From Nostocales cyanobacterium LEGE 11386 (GTDB lineage: Bacteria > Cyanobacteriota > Cyanobacteriia > Cyanobacteriales > Nostocaceae), in the NCBI GenBank assembly GCA_015207155.1, contig JADEXK010000018.1:23921-87920 (forward strand): DNA of 64,000 nucleotides, read 5' to 3'. Shown here one piece after another: positions 19,194 to 28,077 of this stretch. A model generated the notes under the pieces. The model ran no database searches and was not told the DNA's origin. It was given only the letters and a program-made list of their open reading frames with translations. The translations under genes and the position numbers were made by a program. The first letter of the stretch is position 1, and each line of letters starts with the position of its first letter.

Positions 19194-19652
19194 GTGGTTA
19201 TGGTGCTGTCATGTTTTAACGTAGCAGATTACTTTATCTGGTTAGCAAATGAAACAGGTTCTTTCATAAGTAATTTAAAGCTGCAAAAACTTGTTTACTA
19301 TGCTCAAGCTTGGCATCTTGCACTCTATGACACTCCTCTGTTCTCAGAGGATTTTCAAGCATGGATACACGGGCCCGTGATACCTGCGCTTTACCAGAAG
19401 TACAAGCTTTTTGGCTGGCAACCTATTTTAAAGGATGTTAAGCCGGACTTACCTGAAGATGTACAAGCGTTTCTGGATGAGGTTGCACAAGAATATTTTG
19501 CCTGCGATGCTTATGAACTAGAGCAGATGACTCACGCCGAATCACCCTGGAATTTGGCTAGAGGAGATATACCACCTGATGCACCTGCCAACGCAGTCAT
19601 TAAAAAGGAGTGGATGAAGGAGTACTACGCATCTCGTGCCGAAGAAGATTAA
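19194..19652 (+). CDS. Panacea-domain (DUF4065, SocA-like) antitoxin
   Basis: A 152-residue protein with the Panacea signature: VADYFIWLANE, NLKLQKLVYYAQAWHLAL, FQAWIHGPVIPALYQKYK and the late TH-E-PW-AR segment (MTHAESPWNLARG). Panacea proteins act as antitoxins for many unrelated toxins. The start may be ATG 19200. The gene overlaps the next one by 17 bases, as expected for a two-gene toxin-antitoxin operon. Confidence 0.88.
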   Translation: MVMVLSCFNVADYFIWLANETGSFISNLKLQKLVYYAQAWHLALYDTPLFSEDFQAWIHGPVIPALYQKYKLFGWQPILKDVKPDLPEDVQAFLDEVAQEYFACDAYELEQMTHAESPWNLARGDIPPDAPANAVIKKEWMKEYYASRAEED

Positions 19653-20070
19653 GAAAATTGAAGTTGTTAAAAACAGCACATCAGGTATTAAACCAACCAA
19701 GCTGAAGTCACTTAAAGGCATCAGCTTTTCGTTTAAATATTATCAGGACGGACATGACAAATTTGCTTGTACCGAAAAAGTAGTAATTTACTGGCTGACT
19801 CTGCTTGATAGGTTAAAATCTTTATCCAGCCTAACGGCTCAAGAATTGTTAGTCAATCGTAGCAGTAGCCTCAGATGTCATCCTATCAAGTGGGAAGATA
19901 CCAGCGAAAGCGGATTTGGTTTACCTAACGAAGAACAATTAGTTGATACGCCATATCAGTTTTCACTCTCTTCAAATCAACATGGCAGGGTTCATGGATT
20001 TTTTATTGATGAGATTTTCTATATTGTTTGGCTAGACCCAGATCATCTACTTTACCCTGCAAAAAACTAA
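19636..20070 (+). CDS. putative toxin partner of Panacea antitoxin
   Basis: A 144-residue protein starting at GTG 19636, inside the end of the antitoxin gene. Visible segments are FSFKYYQDGH, SLRCHPIKW and a C-terminal RVHGFFIDEIFYIVWLDPDH. There is no transmembrane helix. I recognise no named toxin family; the role is inferred from its place directly after a Panacea gene. It ends four bases inside the convergent dehydrogenase gene. Confidence 0.75.
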   Translation: MPKKIKKIEVVKNSTSGIKPTKLKSLKGISFSFKYYQDGHDKFACTEKVVIYWLTLLDRLKSLSSLTAQELLVNRSSSLRCHPIKWEDTSESGFGLPNEEQLVDTPYQFSLSSNQHGRVHGFFIDEIFYIVWLDPDHLLYPAKN

Positions 20071-21089
20071 GGATTTATTGCTACTTTAATTACCTTACGC
20101 GCTTTCATATCAAAAAACACCTGTTCTAAATCCTTCAACGATCGCTTTTCACTAATTAGTAATTCAAAAGGTATTTTACGACTAGCTATAAGTGCAAGTG
20201 CCGCCCGGACGTATTCGGGTGTATTATGAAACACACCTTTCAAAGTCAGTTCACTGTAATGTAGCTGTTCTGTGTTGACTGTAATAGTTGTATCCCGTGG
20301 ACAACCACCAAATAAATTAACAGTTGCACCGGGACGGGCGCAAGCGATCGCAGTTTCCCAAACACTAGGTACGCCAGTAGCTTCAATCACCACATCTGCG
20401 CCCCATCCTTGAGTAAGTTCTTTCACTACACTGGGAATATTTGGAATTTGATGATAATTAAAAATCTCAGTTGCACCCAGCTTCTTACCAATTTCTAGTC
20501 TGTGGTCGTTACCACCCCAAAGTAAAACTTCAGCTGTATCAGCCAAAGCGGCGACAAACATTAACCCAATTGCCCCATCACCCAATACAACTACTCTATC
20601 TTTGGGTTTGATATGAGAACGGGCTACACCATGTAACACACAGGCTAAAGGTTCTGTCATGGCTGCCAATTCCCAGGGCAACTCATCAGGAACCCGCAAT
20701 AAATTATGCTTTACTATCGGTGCGGGAATTTTGAGATATTCGGCAAAGGTGCCGTTATTCCATGTCAAATTTGGACACAGCGAATATTCTTGATGTTGAC
20801 AAAAAAAGCATTCCATGCATGGAGCAGAATTATTGGCTACGACGCGATCGCCTAATTGCCAATACGTCACATCTGCTCCCACAGCCACAATTTGTCCTGC
20901 TGCCTCATGACCAAATAAGGTCGGTAGTGCCAGCATCTTCGCATGACCACCACGCCGCCAGACTTTCAAATCTGTACCACAAGTTGTCGCCACTCCCACT
21001 TGGATGACAACTTCACCTGCTGCTGGAGTAGGCTCAACAACTTGCTCTAGGCGTAAATCTTCTTTACCGTAAAGTAACGCTGCTAACAC
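20067..21089 (-). CDS. zinc-dependent alcohol dehydrogenase family protein
   Basis: A 340-residue medium-chain dehydrogenase. The catalytic zinc ligands are in TTCGTDLK and GHEAAG; the structural zinc loop has CMECFFCQHQEYSLCPNL. The Rossmann motif is VVLGDGAIGLMFVAAL. Such enzymes oxidise sugar alcohols or threonine-like substrates; the substrate cannot be read from the sequence. It overlaps the toxin gene end by four bases on the opposite strand. Confidence 0.9.
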   Translation of the reverse strand: MLAALLYGKEDLRLEQVVEPTPAAGEVVIQVGVATTCGTDLKVWRRGGHAKMLALPTLFGHEAAGQIVAVGADVTYWQLGDRVVANNSAPCMECFFCQHQEYSLCPNLTWNNGTFAEYLKIPAPIVKHNLLRVPDELPWELAAMTEPLACVLHGVARSHIKPKDRVVVLGDGAIGLMFVAALADTAEVLLWGGNDHRLEIGKKLGATEIFNYHQIPNIPSVVKELTQGWGADVVIEATGVPSVWETAIACARPGATVNLFGGCPRDTTITVNTEQLHYSELTLKGVFHNTPEYVRAALALIASRKIPFELLISEKRSLKDLEQVFFDMKARKVIKVAINP

Positions 21090-21205
21090 AGCTTTCGACC
21101 TAATTAATCAGCTCCACCCGATTCTATCAGGTTGCGAGCATAGGCAGAGGGGCAGAGGAGCAGAGGGGAAAGAACTTATATATTTAATAATCTCCCCTTG
21201 TCCCC

Positions 21206-21397
21206 TTACTCCCTGAGTGTAGTCTGAGGTAACACTCCCGTATTCCGGGTTTCTACATTAGGGTTAGGCAAACGAGTGACAGTTAATAATGGCACTTCTT
21301 GCCGGCAGGACTGGCAAAACCAATACAGTTCACTATGACGCACATGACGCAGGAGGGAACCACCGCAACATGGACAGGTGTTGGCTCTCATACTCAT
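21206..21397 (-). CDS. small zinc-ribbon protein
   Basis: A 63-residue protein with one zinc ribbon: CPCCGGSLL then YWFCQSCRQEVP, giving two CxxC pairs 17 residues apart, plus HVRHSELYW between them. Small proteins with this motif recur in filamentous cyanobacteria. Function unknown; it may bind nucleic acid or a protein partner. Start may be the third residue. Confidence 0.75.
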   Translation of the reverse strand: MSMRANTCPCCGGSLLRHVRHSELYWFCQSCRQEVPLLTVTRLPNPNVETRNTGVLPQTTLRE

Positions 21398-21415
21398 ACC
21401 AATGTCCTCCTTGAG

Positions 21416-21461
21416 AAAAAGTTGTTGTTTAAAATGATCAAAAAAAGTTGTTGTTTAAAAT
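21416..21461. repeat. two perfect 20-bp direct repeats
   Basis: AAAAAGTTGTTGTTTAAAAT occurs at 21416-21435 and again at 21442-21461, a period of 26 bp. The second copy overlaps the 3' end of the glycosyltransferase gene. Origin is probably a local duplication. Confidence 0.7.
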
Positions 21462-22576
21462 CGGGCTTTAGCCGCATGTACATAACCATTTAAATTCATG
21501 CGACTTTTAATAATTTGTTTGTAAACAGCTTCATAGTCGTTAACCATTTGGTTAACACTAAATCTTTTTTCTACATATTCTCGACAGGCGTGACGATTAA
21601 GTTCCAACGCCGCAGGAATCATACTTGCCATTTCTTGATAGTTTTGGCAGATAAAACCTGTTTTGCCATGAACAATTACCTCTTGTACAGAACCTAAATT
21701 TATGGCAATTACTGGTGTACCAGTTACCATTGATTCAATCATTACCAAGCCAAAAGGTTCTTGCCAATTAATAGGAAAGAGCGTGATTGCAGCATTGCCC
21801 AGAAGTTCAGCTTTTTCGGCGTGGTTAATTTCACCTAGGTATTCAATTTGCTGACCATCAATATGGGGGGCAATCTCTTGTTCAAAAAACTGAGAGTCTA
21901 CTACATCAATTTTTCCTGCCATTTTTAAGCGCCAACCAGTCTGTTTCGCAATGGCGATCGCATGTTGCGGCCCCTTTTCTGGAGAAAAGCGGCCTAAAAA
22001 TGCCAAATATAGTGGTTCTTGTGGTTGTGCTATAAAATGATAATCTTTGGGTTCTATCCCGTTGTAAACAGTGCCAACATAGTTTAAATTGATTTGACGT
22101 TGTGAATTACTAATGCTGACGTAGGGTTGTTTTTGGTGGTAGCTAAATACTTGGCGATTGTCCTTTGTAAAACTATCGTGTAAAGTATGCACCGTGGGAG
22201 TTGATACCAAACTCGCCAAAGGTAATGCCTTAATCCCTACATGAGAATGAATGATATCGAATTCCGCAGCTTGTTGGTAAACTTGGCTAAGTTCTAAAGT
22301 TTCATACGCTGCATAATCTTGGACATATCTGTCTAAGCGCAGCGCCAGTGGATAAACTGCTTTTAAATCAGCCAAGGTTTGAGAGTCACCAGAAGCAAAC
22401 AAAGTAACTTCGTGACCGCGACGAACTAGTTCATCGGTCAAGTGACTTACTACCAGTTCAATTCCTCCATAACTAGGAGGCGGAACTCGTTCCCATAAGG
22501 GGGCAACTTGAGCGATCTTCATAAGTTGTTTTGGTGCAGTCGGTAAAATTTCCTCAAAATTAAGTACTTTCATCAT
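21455..22576 (-). CDS. glycosyltransferase family 4 protein
   Basis: A 373-residue GT-B fold glycosyltransferase. The acceptor half has PPPSYGGIELVVSHLTDELVRRGH; the donor half has FLGRFSPEKGPQHAI and the GT4 motif EPFGLVMIESMVTGTPVIA. It probably adds a sugar from a nucleotide-sugar donor to a surface polysaccharide or lipid. The start may be residue 19 (MKIAQVAPLW, position 22522), which is where most relatives begin. The last residues are affected by a local 20-bp duplication. Confidence 0.92.
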   Translation of the reverse strand: MMKVLNFEEILPTAPKQLMKIAQVAPLWERVPPPSYGGIELVVSHLTDELVRRGHEVTLFASGDSQTLADLKAVYPLALRLDRYVQDYAAYETLELSQVYQQAAEFDIIHSHVGIKALPLASLVSTPTVHTLHDSFTKDNRQVFSYHQKQPYVSISNSQRQINLNYVGTVYNGIEPKDYHFIAQPQEPLYLAFLGRFSPEKGPQHAIAIAKQTGWRLKMAGKIDVVDSQFFEQEIAPHIDGQQIEYLGEINHAEKAELLGNAAITLFPINWQEPFGLVMIESMVTGTPVIAINLGSVQEVIVHGKTGFICQNYQEMASMIPAALELNRHACREYVEKRFSVNQMVNDYEAVYKQIIKSRMNLNGYVHAAKARF

Positions 22577-22981
22577 CTGATGATCAATGAGTATTTGTAC
22601 TTATTTTTTGAGATTTAAATTAACCTAAATTGACTTGAGGGAGTGCAATATCGGTTAACCGTACTTTCAACCACTACATAAAAATATTTTAGACCATTAG
22701 CAATAGCTACTAAGCAGCTACACTTTTAAAATATAGCTTAGGTTTTAATAGTTTCATCTACCTTGGGGATCATACTTTTTTGAGCACTTTTTGTAGCTAA
22801 ACTTACAAAATGCTAGATTTTGTAGCTGTAAATACTAAAAATATCAGATGGTATCAATTGTTTGTAACACCAAGTTAGCAAAAAGAGTTAAAAAAAGAGC
22901 AAATTGCATTAATGTTAAATAATTATAAAAAATTTACTCATAAAAAATTTAATATTTATTTGGAATACTGTTAACTAACTA
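22577..22981. other. intergenic region, 405 bp
   Basis: AT-rich promoter region between divergent glycosyltransferase and xth genes. No hairpin, repeat or gene was recognised. Confidence 0.5.
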
Positions 22982-23770
22982 ATGAAAATAGCTACTTGGA
23001 ATGTCAACTCAATTCGCACTCGTCTAGAACAGGTGACCTATTGGTTAACTCAAAATCCCGTTGATATCCTCTGCTTGCAAGAAACGAAAGTTGTAGACGC
23101 TAATTTTCCGCGATCGCCTTTTGCAGAGTTGGGCTATCATCTTTACGTATCAGGGCAAAAAGCTTATAACGGCGTAGCTCTAGTTAGTCAAAAGCCGCTT
23201 ACAGATGTTAGTACCGGATTTACGCCAATTTTGCCAGATATCGAGCCAAAATGGGATGAACAAAAGCGGGTAATTACGGGTGTGACCGATGGTATTCGGA
23301 TTGTGAATCTTTATGTACCCAATGGTTCAGCCGTGGGAAGCGAGAAATACGAATTTAAGCTGCGTTGGCTAACAGTACTCAGGGAGTATTTGCGAACTCT
23401 CCTGCTTTTACAACCTGCTATCTGTGTATGCGGCGACTTCAACATCGCTTTAGCAGCCGAAGATATCCACGAAAAAGTGAATCCAGACAATCACATCATG
23501 GCTTCCGAACCAGAACGCCAAGCCTTACGGGATATTTTGGAACTAGGATTTGCCGACGCCTTTCGCAAATTCACCAGCGAAGGCGGACACTATAGTTGGT
23601 GGGACTATCGAGCCGCAGCCTTTAGGCGCAATATGGGTTGGCGAATTGACCATCATTATCTCACCCCAGTTTTGTACGAAGGCGCTAAAAGCTGCGTCAT
23701 TGATGTTACTCCCAGAAAATTAACCCAACCCAGTGACCATGCACCAGTAGTTGTGGAATTTGAGATATGA
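22982..23770 (+). CDS. xth: exodeoxyribonuclease III / AP endonuclease
   Basis: A 262-residue member of the exonuclease III family of base-excision repair enzymes, which cut at abasic sites and remove 3' blocking groups. All conserved motifs are present: KIATWNVNSIRTRL, LQETK, NLYVPNG, CGDFNIA, RIDHHYLT and PSDHAPVVVEF, which hold the metal-binding E/D and the catalytic D and H. It is monocistronic. Confidence 0.95.
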   Translation: MKIATWNVNSIRTRLEQVTYWLTQNPVDILCLQETKVVDANFPRSPFAELGYHLYVSGQKAYNGVALVSQKPLTDVSTGFTPILPDIEPKWDEQKRVITGVTDGIRIVNLYVPNGSAVGSEKYEFKLRWLTVLREYLRTLLLLQPAICVCGDFNIALAAEDIHEKVNPDNHIMASEPERQALRDILELGFADAFRKFTSEGGHYSWWDYRAAAFRRNMGWRIDHHYLTPVLYEGAKSCVIDVTPRKLTQPSDHAPVVVEFEI

Positions 23771-23900
23771 GGATGCGTTAAGACTAATATCCTAACGCAC
23801 CAAGATTTTTAGAATTACCGGGAATTTATGCTAGTGCGAGGGTAATTTACTAACTGAGATTATTTCCCTCTAGGTCACACTAGATAACACCTGAATCGTA

Positions 23901-24506
23901 TTAGTACGATTGTTGTTGGCCATTTAGCTGAGAAATTAAAGTTTCTCGCAATTCCCTCGGCAACAATACGCGATTCACCGCATGGACGACACCATTGCTG
24001 GCTTGAATGTTGGCTTGTGTGACACTGCCATCATTAACAATGACTCGATCTTCAGCCACACGAACAGCCACTCCACCACCTAAGGTATTTACAGGCCCGG
24101 TACTCAATTGATCAGAGGTGACTTCACCAGGCACTACATGATAACTAAGAACTTGTTGTAATATGCCTCGATTTTCCGGTTGCAGTAAGAATTCCAATGC
24201 ACCATCGGGCAGTTCAGCAAAGGCTTCATTTGTGGGGGCAAAAATAGTGTAAGGCCCTGCTCCTGATAGCGTATCAGCCAGTCCAGCCTCTTGTACAGCC
24301 TGTACCAAAGTACTGAAAGATTCATTATTAGCCGCTAGTTCAACAATATTGGCATTGGCAGATGCACCAGTTGTTGTCGGTGCTGCTTCAGTAGATGTGG
24401 TGTGATTGTTAGCCATTGCTGGCAAGTTGGAGAAGAAACCGATTCCTAGAACACCTGTTAAAATCGCTAAACTTTTAACTACGCGAGTATGACGAAATGT
24501 ATTCAT
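23901..24506 (-). CDS. secreted fasciclin (FAS1) domain protein
   Basis: A 201-residue exported protein. A signal peptide (SLAILTGVLGIGFFSNLPAMA) is followed by a Thr/Ala-rich spacer and one FAS1 domain: AANNESFSTLVQAVQEAGL, YTIFAPTNEAFAELP, the YHVVPGEV turn, and NGVVHAVNRVLLP. FAS1 domains mediate adhesion at the cell surface. The gene lies downstream of OCP on the same strand but about 300 bp apart, with a hairpin in between, so it is probably a separate unit. Confidence 0.92.
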   Translation of the reverse strand: MNTFRHTRVVKSLAILTGVLGIGFFSNLPAMANNHTTSTEAAPTTTGASANANIVELAANNESFSTLVQAVQEAGLADTLSGAGPYTIFAPTNEAFAELPDGALEFLLQPENRGILQQVLSYHVVPGEVTSDQLSTGPVNTLGGGVAVRVAEDRVIVNDGSVTQANIQASNGVVHAVNRVLLPRELRETLISQLNGQQQSY

Positions 24507-24773
24507 TGAGCAGTAAAATCCTTAAGAAATGTAAACTTGCTTAAACTTTAGCAATGATTTACTTATCCCAACCTCTGCTTTAAGAGTTATGATATGTCTA
24601 TCTTAAGTGTGTGTTTTAAAGCTAAAATCTGAATTTTCACAATAAAATAGGCAAATTTTCCCAAAAATGCCTGAAGTGAAAGTTAATTTAGTTTATCATA
24701 ATCGCAATTTTTCTTAATTTTTACAAAATCCGGAAAACTTCGTCTTTTGCAAGTGAGAAAGATCGGTGTTGTT

Positions 24774-24798
24774 TTAGGGTGGGCATTGCCCACCCTAA
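24774..24798. terminator. palindromic hairpin downstream of ocp
   Basis: TTAGGGTGGGCA and TGCCCACCCTAA pair around a central T, just after the ocp stop codon. It is one of several GGGTGGGCAATGCCCACCC-like intergenic hairpins in the window (46424 is nearly identical) and probably marks the transcript end. Confidence 0.55.
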
Positions 24799-24801
24799 TT
24801 T

Positions 24802-25770
24802 CTAAACGCGACGCAGACTTAGCAGTTCTTGAGGAGAAGCCAACATATCGATCGCTACGAAGAAAATTTTGCCTTGGGGATTGATTAAGAACCGCCAAGC
24901 AATATTCATGCCAACGTTGACGCCAAACCAAGGAGTTTGTACTACACCTGTGACTTTAAGCTGCTTTGAGCCATCTGGCTGAACTTCACAGATACCCTGT
25001 TTTGGCATCATGTTCAGTCCTTGTGCTTCTTCGCGCATGTATTTAGCGATCGCCTCATGACCAACAATCGGTTTTTGGAATGGTGGTTGCAGCGCACCAT
25101 CGGGGGTAAATAGATTGATGGCTTTATCAAAGTCGTCTGCGTTCATGGCTTCAATGTATCCAAGTACAGCAGGTTCAGTGATGCCATCAATCTTGATTGA
25201 GGAAACAGCTGGAGTTGTACGTTGGAATGCAGGTTCGGCAACGGCTTTGGGATAGCTGCTAGGGCCAAGATCAGAGGTATCAAATCCCATATCTACTACG
25301 GTGTTACGCAGTACTGTGATTTGTTGACCTGGATCAAGCTTTTTGGTTGCTTCCAGTACTACTTGCACACCAGGAGTCATTTGATAACCACTAGGGATAG
25401 GCGCGACAATACCCTGTTTCATCAACTCTCCTAATTCATACCAAAAAGCTAACTTGGTATTCACACTGAAGAAACCATAAGAACGGCTAATGGGGGTGTC
25501 AGCACGGCTAGCAATATCTCGCATCACTTGAGTTTGCTCTTCCGGAGACATTTGCTTAATTTGGTTTAGCAAACTTTCCGCTAATTGCAGACGTGCTGCT
25601 CCAGGCGCTGCGGGAGTAATTGTCCGACCCATTTCAGTGTAAGCAAACCACAGATATGCTAGTTGGTCATCAACACCGAGTTGGTCAAATAGCGCTATGG
25701 TCGCTGGAATGGGGCTAGGAACTTGAGTGTTAGAGAAAATATTTTGAGCGGACTCAATAGTCAAAGCCAT
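24802..25770 (-). CDS. ocp: orange carotenoid protein
   Basis: Photoactive protein that binds a ketocarotenoid, senses strong blue light and quenches phycobilisome excitation. From the ATG at 25770 (MALTIESAQNIF) the protein has 322 residues; a GGAG lies eight bases upstream, so the longer reading from TTG 25785 is rejected. Known functional residues are present: Y44, W110 and R155 in the N-terminal domain, and Y205 and W292 (Y201 and W288 in Synechocystis) that hydrogen-bond the carotenoid keto group, plus E248 for the domain salt bridge. An NTF2-like C-terminal domain follows a linker (about 165-190). The fluorescence recovery protein gene is not adjacent. Confidence 0.97.
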   Translation of the reverse strand: MALTIESAQNIFSNTQVPSPIPATIALFDQLGVDDQLAYLWFAYTEMGRTITPAAPGAARLQLAESLLNQIKQMSPEEQTQVMRDIASRADTPISRSYGFFSVNTKLAFWYELGELMKQGIVAPIPSGYQMTPGVQVVLEATKKLDPGQQITVLRNTVVDMGFDTSDLGPSSYPKAVAEPAFQRTTPAVSSIKIDGITEPAVLGYIEAMNADDFDKAINLFTPDGALQPPFQKPIVGHEAIAKYMREEAQGLNMMPKQGICEVQPDGSKQLKVTGVVQTPWFGVNVGMNIAWRFLINPQGKIFFVAIDMLASPQELLSLRRV

Positions 25771-26361
25771 GATTGCAATCTCCAATATTGTTTATTAATT
25801 AGCTGCTTTCAAAATTCCCACAATGAATCTTAAAGCCGAGACAAACCGCTAAGAAATCAAATTAACTCTCGTTAATCCCAGACTTCCAGCACTAAAAATG
25901 AGACCAAACTCATCCGAACATGCTTGTAATCATGAGGTTTTGTCAAAGCCAATCTAGGGACTGTCTTTTCGTTGGTTTATCCTCAGACGTAAAGAAGTGT
26001 AACAATAAAGCTTAACTTTTGTAAAGTTATTTAACTAATTCGTGACATATTCCGGCAAGTGTGGAACCTGACACCTCTTGTCGTCAATACCGAAACAACT
26101 AGGGTGCAGGTGGATGAACAGTGCTTTTTCCCATTACAAAATTACGAAAGGCACGAAATTTCGATAATAAATAGCGATCGCTGGGATAAACTACATTAAT
26201 GTTTTGTTGTGTAAAAAATCGTATTTATTTTGTACGTCTATACTGTAGACATATTTTTTATTGGGCTGATCTAGGCTTCATATAAGCAAAAAAATCAGGG
26301 TAGGCAAATGACCTACCCGAAATCAGGTATAAGCTGAGTTAAAAATACTTTTGGCTTTTTC
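25771..26361. other. intergenic region, 591 bp
   Basis: Region upstream of ocp. It holds a terminator for the next glycosyltransferase gene at 26287-26318 and a HIP1 octamer near 26174. The remainder is presumably the ocp promoter and leader; I see no gene. Confidence 0.5.
26287..26318 (-). terminator. rho-independent terminator of the glycosyltransferase gene
   Basis: On the minus strand, GGGTAGG-TCATTTG-CCTACCC is followed by TGATTTTTTT. It begins 43 bp after the stop codon of the gene at 26362-27510. Confidence 0.75.
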
Positions 26362-27510
26362 CTAGGCTCTGCGACTTAGCTGTACAGGTCGCATGAGTAA
26401 AACGTCTCGATAAAGTTCTTCCAACTGAGTAATATTCTTACAGAGTGTATAGCGGTCTAATACACGCTGTCTGGCTTTCTGTCCTAGCAGGGTAGTTAGC
26501 TCAGGATGGTCTTGGAATAGTGGTAAGAGGGTTCTCAATTGCGATCGCACTGTTTTAGTATTCAGAACTATACCTGCTCCTTTCTCTAATACTTCTCCAT
26601 CGGCACCGACATCTGTTGCTAAACACGCTATTCCTGATGCCATCGCCTCTAATAAAGATAGAGATAACCCTTCTACCAAGGAAGGCAAAATAAATACATC
26701 TGCGCCCCTTAAAATTTCGATGCGGCGATTTTCATCTGCAACAAATCCCAACCAGATAATGCCGGATTCTGAACCATAGAATGGTTCCAAGGAAGACTTT
26801 AAAACACCATCACCAACAACCAGTAATTTACTACCAGCCCTCATTTGTGACTGCTTCCATGCACGGAGAAGAGATTCGACGTTTTTTTCTGGTGCTATCC
26901 GACCTTGATAAACAAATAAACGTTCGGCTTTAAATTCTGCTTTGACTGTAGATGCGCCTGGAGAATATTTGCTAGCATCAACTCCATTGGGAATCACGGC
27001 GATTTTTTCTTCTCGCACACCCATGCGTGCTAACAACTCTCGCTGAATTTGGGAAAATACAATCACGCGATCGTAATTACCCAAGAAAGGTGCGTAGAGT
27101 TGATAAGCTAAAAGTTGTGTTCCAGATATAAATTTTGCCCCCTTGCCAGCAAACGCTGTGTGAAAAGTGGCAACTAGAGGCAAATTCAATTGGTCGCATA
27201 TCTCCGGTAGCACAAAGTCTAAGGGAGATAAAGTTAGGGAAGCATGGACTATATCAGGTTTAATTTCGCGTAACGACTCGGTTAAAACCTTGGTCGCTTT
27301 AAAAGTGGGAATTGTGTAAACCTGGGATTTATAGATGAAGGGCAGGGAAACTTCTTGGAAATTTGGCCAATTGTCGGGTTCAGATTCTTCTTGGGCGAAG
27401 TGGAGAAAACTAACTTGGTGTCCCCGGTCTAGCAAGGCATTTGTAATTTCTCGACTGTAGGTGACATTCCCACAAAAAGGTGATTTTTTTCCAATCCAGG
27501 CTATACGCAT
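26362..27510 (-). CDS. glycosyltransferase family 4 protein
   Basis: A 382-residue GT4 enzyme. It begins MRIAWIGKKSPFCGNVTYSR and carries the donor-binding motifs YQGRIAPEKN, IIWLGFV and PSLVEGLSLSLLEAMASG. The gene is monocistronic with its own terminator. The product is probably a membrane or cell-surface glycoconjugate; acceptor and sugar are unknown. Confidence 0.92.
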   Translation of the reverse strand: MRIAWIGKKSPFCGNVTYSREITNALLDRGHQVSFLHFAQEESEPDNWPNFQEVSLPFIYKSQVYTIPTFKATKVLTESLREIKPDIVHASLTLSPLDFVLPEICDQLNLPLVATFHTAFAGKGAKFISGTQLLAYQLYAPFLGNYDRVIVFSQIQRELLARMGVREEKIAVIPNGVDASKYSPGASTVKAEFKAERLFVYQGRIAPEKNVESLLRAWKQSQMRAGSKLLVVGDGVLKSSLEPFYGSESGIIWLGFVADENRRIEILRGADVFILPSLVEGLSLSLLEAMASGIACLATDVGADGEVLEKGAGIVLNTKTVRSQLRTLLPLFQDHPELTTLLGQKARQRVLDRYTLCKNITQLEELYRDVLLMRPVQLSRRA

Positions 27511-28077
27511 TCTTTATTAGCTATCAGAAAAGCAGGTTTGATATATCAGTTTTATATTTTTTAGTGGCTGATCTTTTATCCTGTTGAAATTTTTTGCTGT
27601 TTATTTTGCATAAAACTCAACCATAACCCAGTTAATAAGGCAAAGCTTACTATTATTAATCCCGTATATTTATGGATTTATTTACCCTACATTTATTAAG
27701 TTGTTAATGACTATATCTTAATAACAAATTAGTCTTGCTAATATCAAATTGATACTCAGCAAGTCTGTAGTAGATTTTTGCTGAGATTTAGTTTAGCACG
27801 AAAGCAAAAACTTTCAGTAAATTAGTGATACTTAGTAGGTAATGAATTATATAGCCGTAGTCAAATAGGTTAAGACAGTATTGATTGCTCAAAGTTTTGA
27901 AGCAACTGGGTTTATACTCAGCAACGCCAGTTGCTACCCAGTAGGAAGCCGCGCCAAGTGTGTCCACAAGTTGGCAAATCTGATTTGCCTGTTAGGGCTT
28001 TACGGCAGTTTCTCTTTGAGGAAACCACTTCTGCTACAGCATTCAGCACTTTGCTATAACTCCTCTCAGTCTAATCA
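27511..28077. other. intergenic region, 567 bp, with dispersed repeat
   Basis: AT-rich spacer that holds a 71-bp sequence repeated at 61453 (listed separately) and a hairpin GGCAAAT-CTG-ATTTGCC at 27973-27989. No credible gene; the open frame across the repeat is treated under rejected items. Confidence 0.55.
27853..27923. repeat. 71-bp dispersed repeat, copy 1
   Basis: The stretch is about 90% identical (7 mismatches) to 61453-61523. It ends with GAAGCAACTGGGTTTATACT followed by CAGCA. Both copies are intergenic and in the same orientation. It may be the remnant of a mobile or regulatory element. Confidence 0.7.

Noticed and set aside
24683..24931. 82-residue frame overlapping the ocp end
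   Set aside because: It lies mostly within ocp in another frame and across the hairpin.
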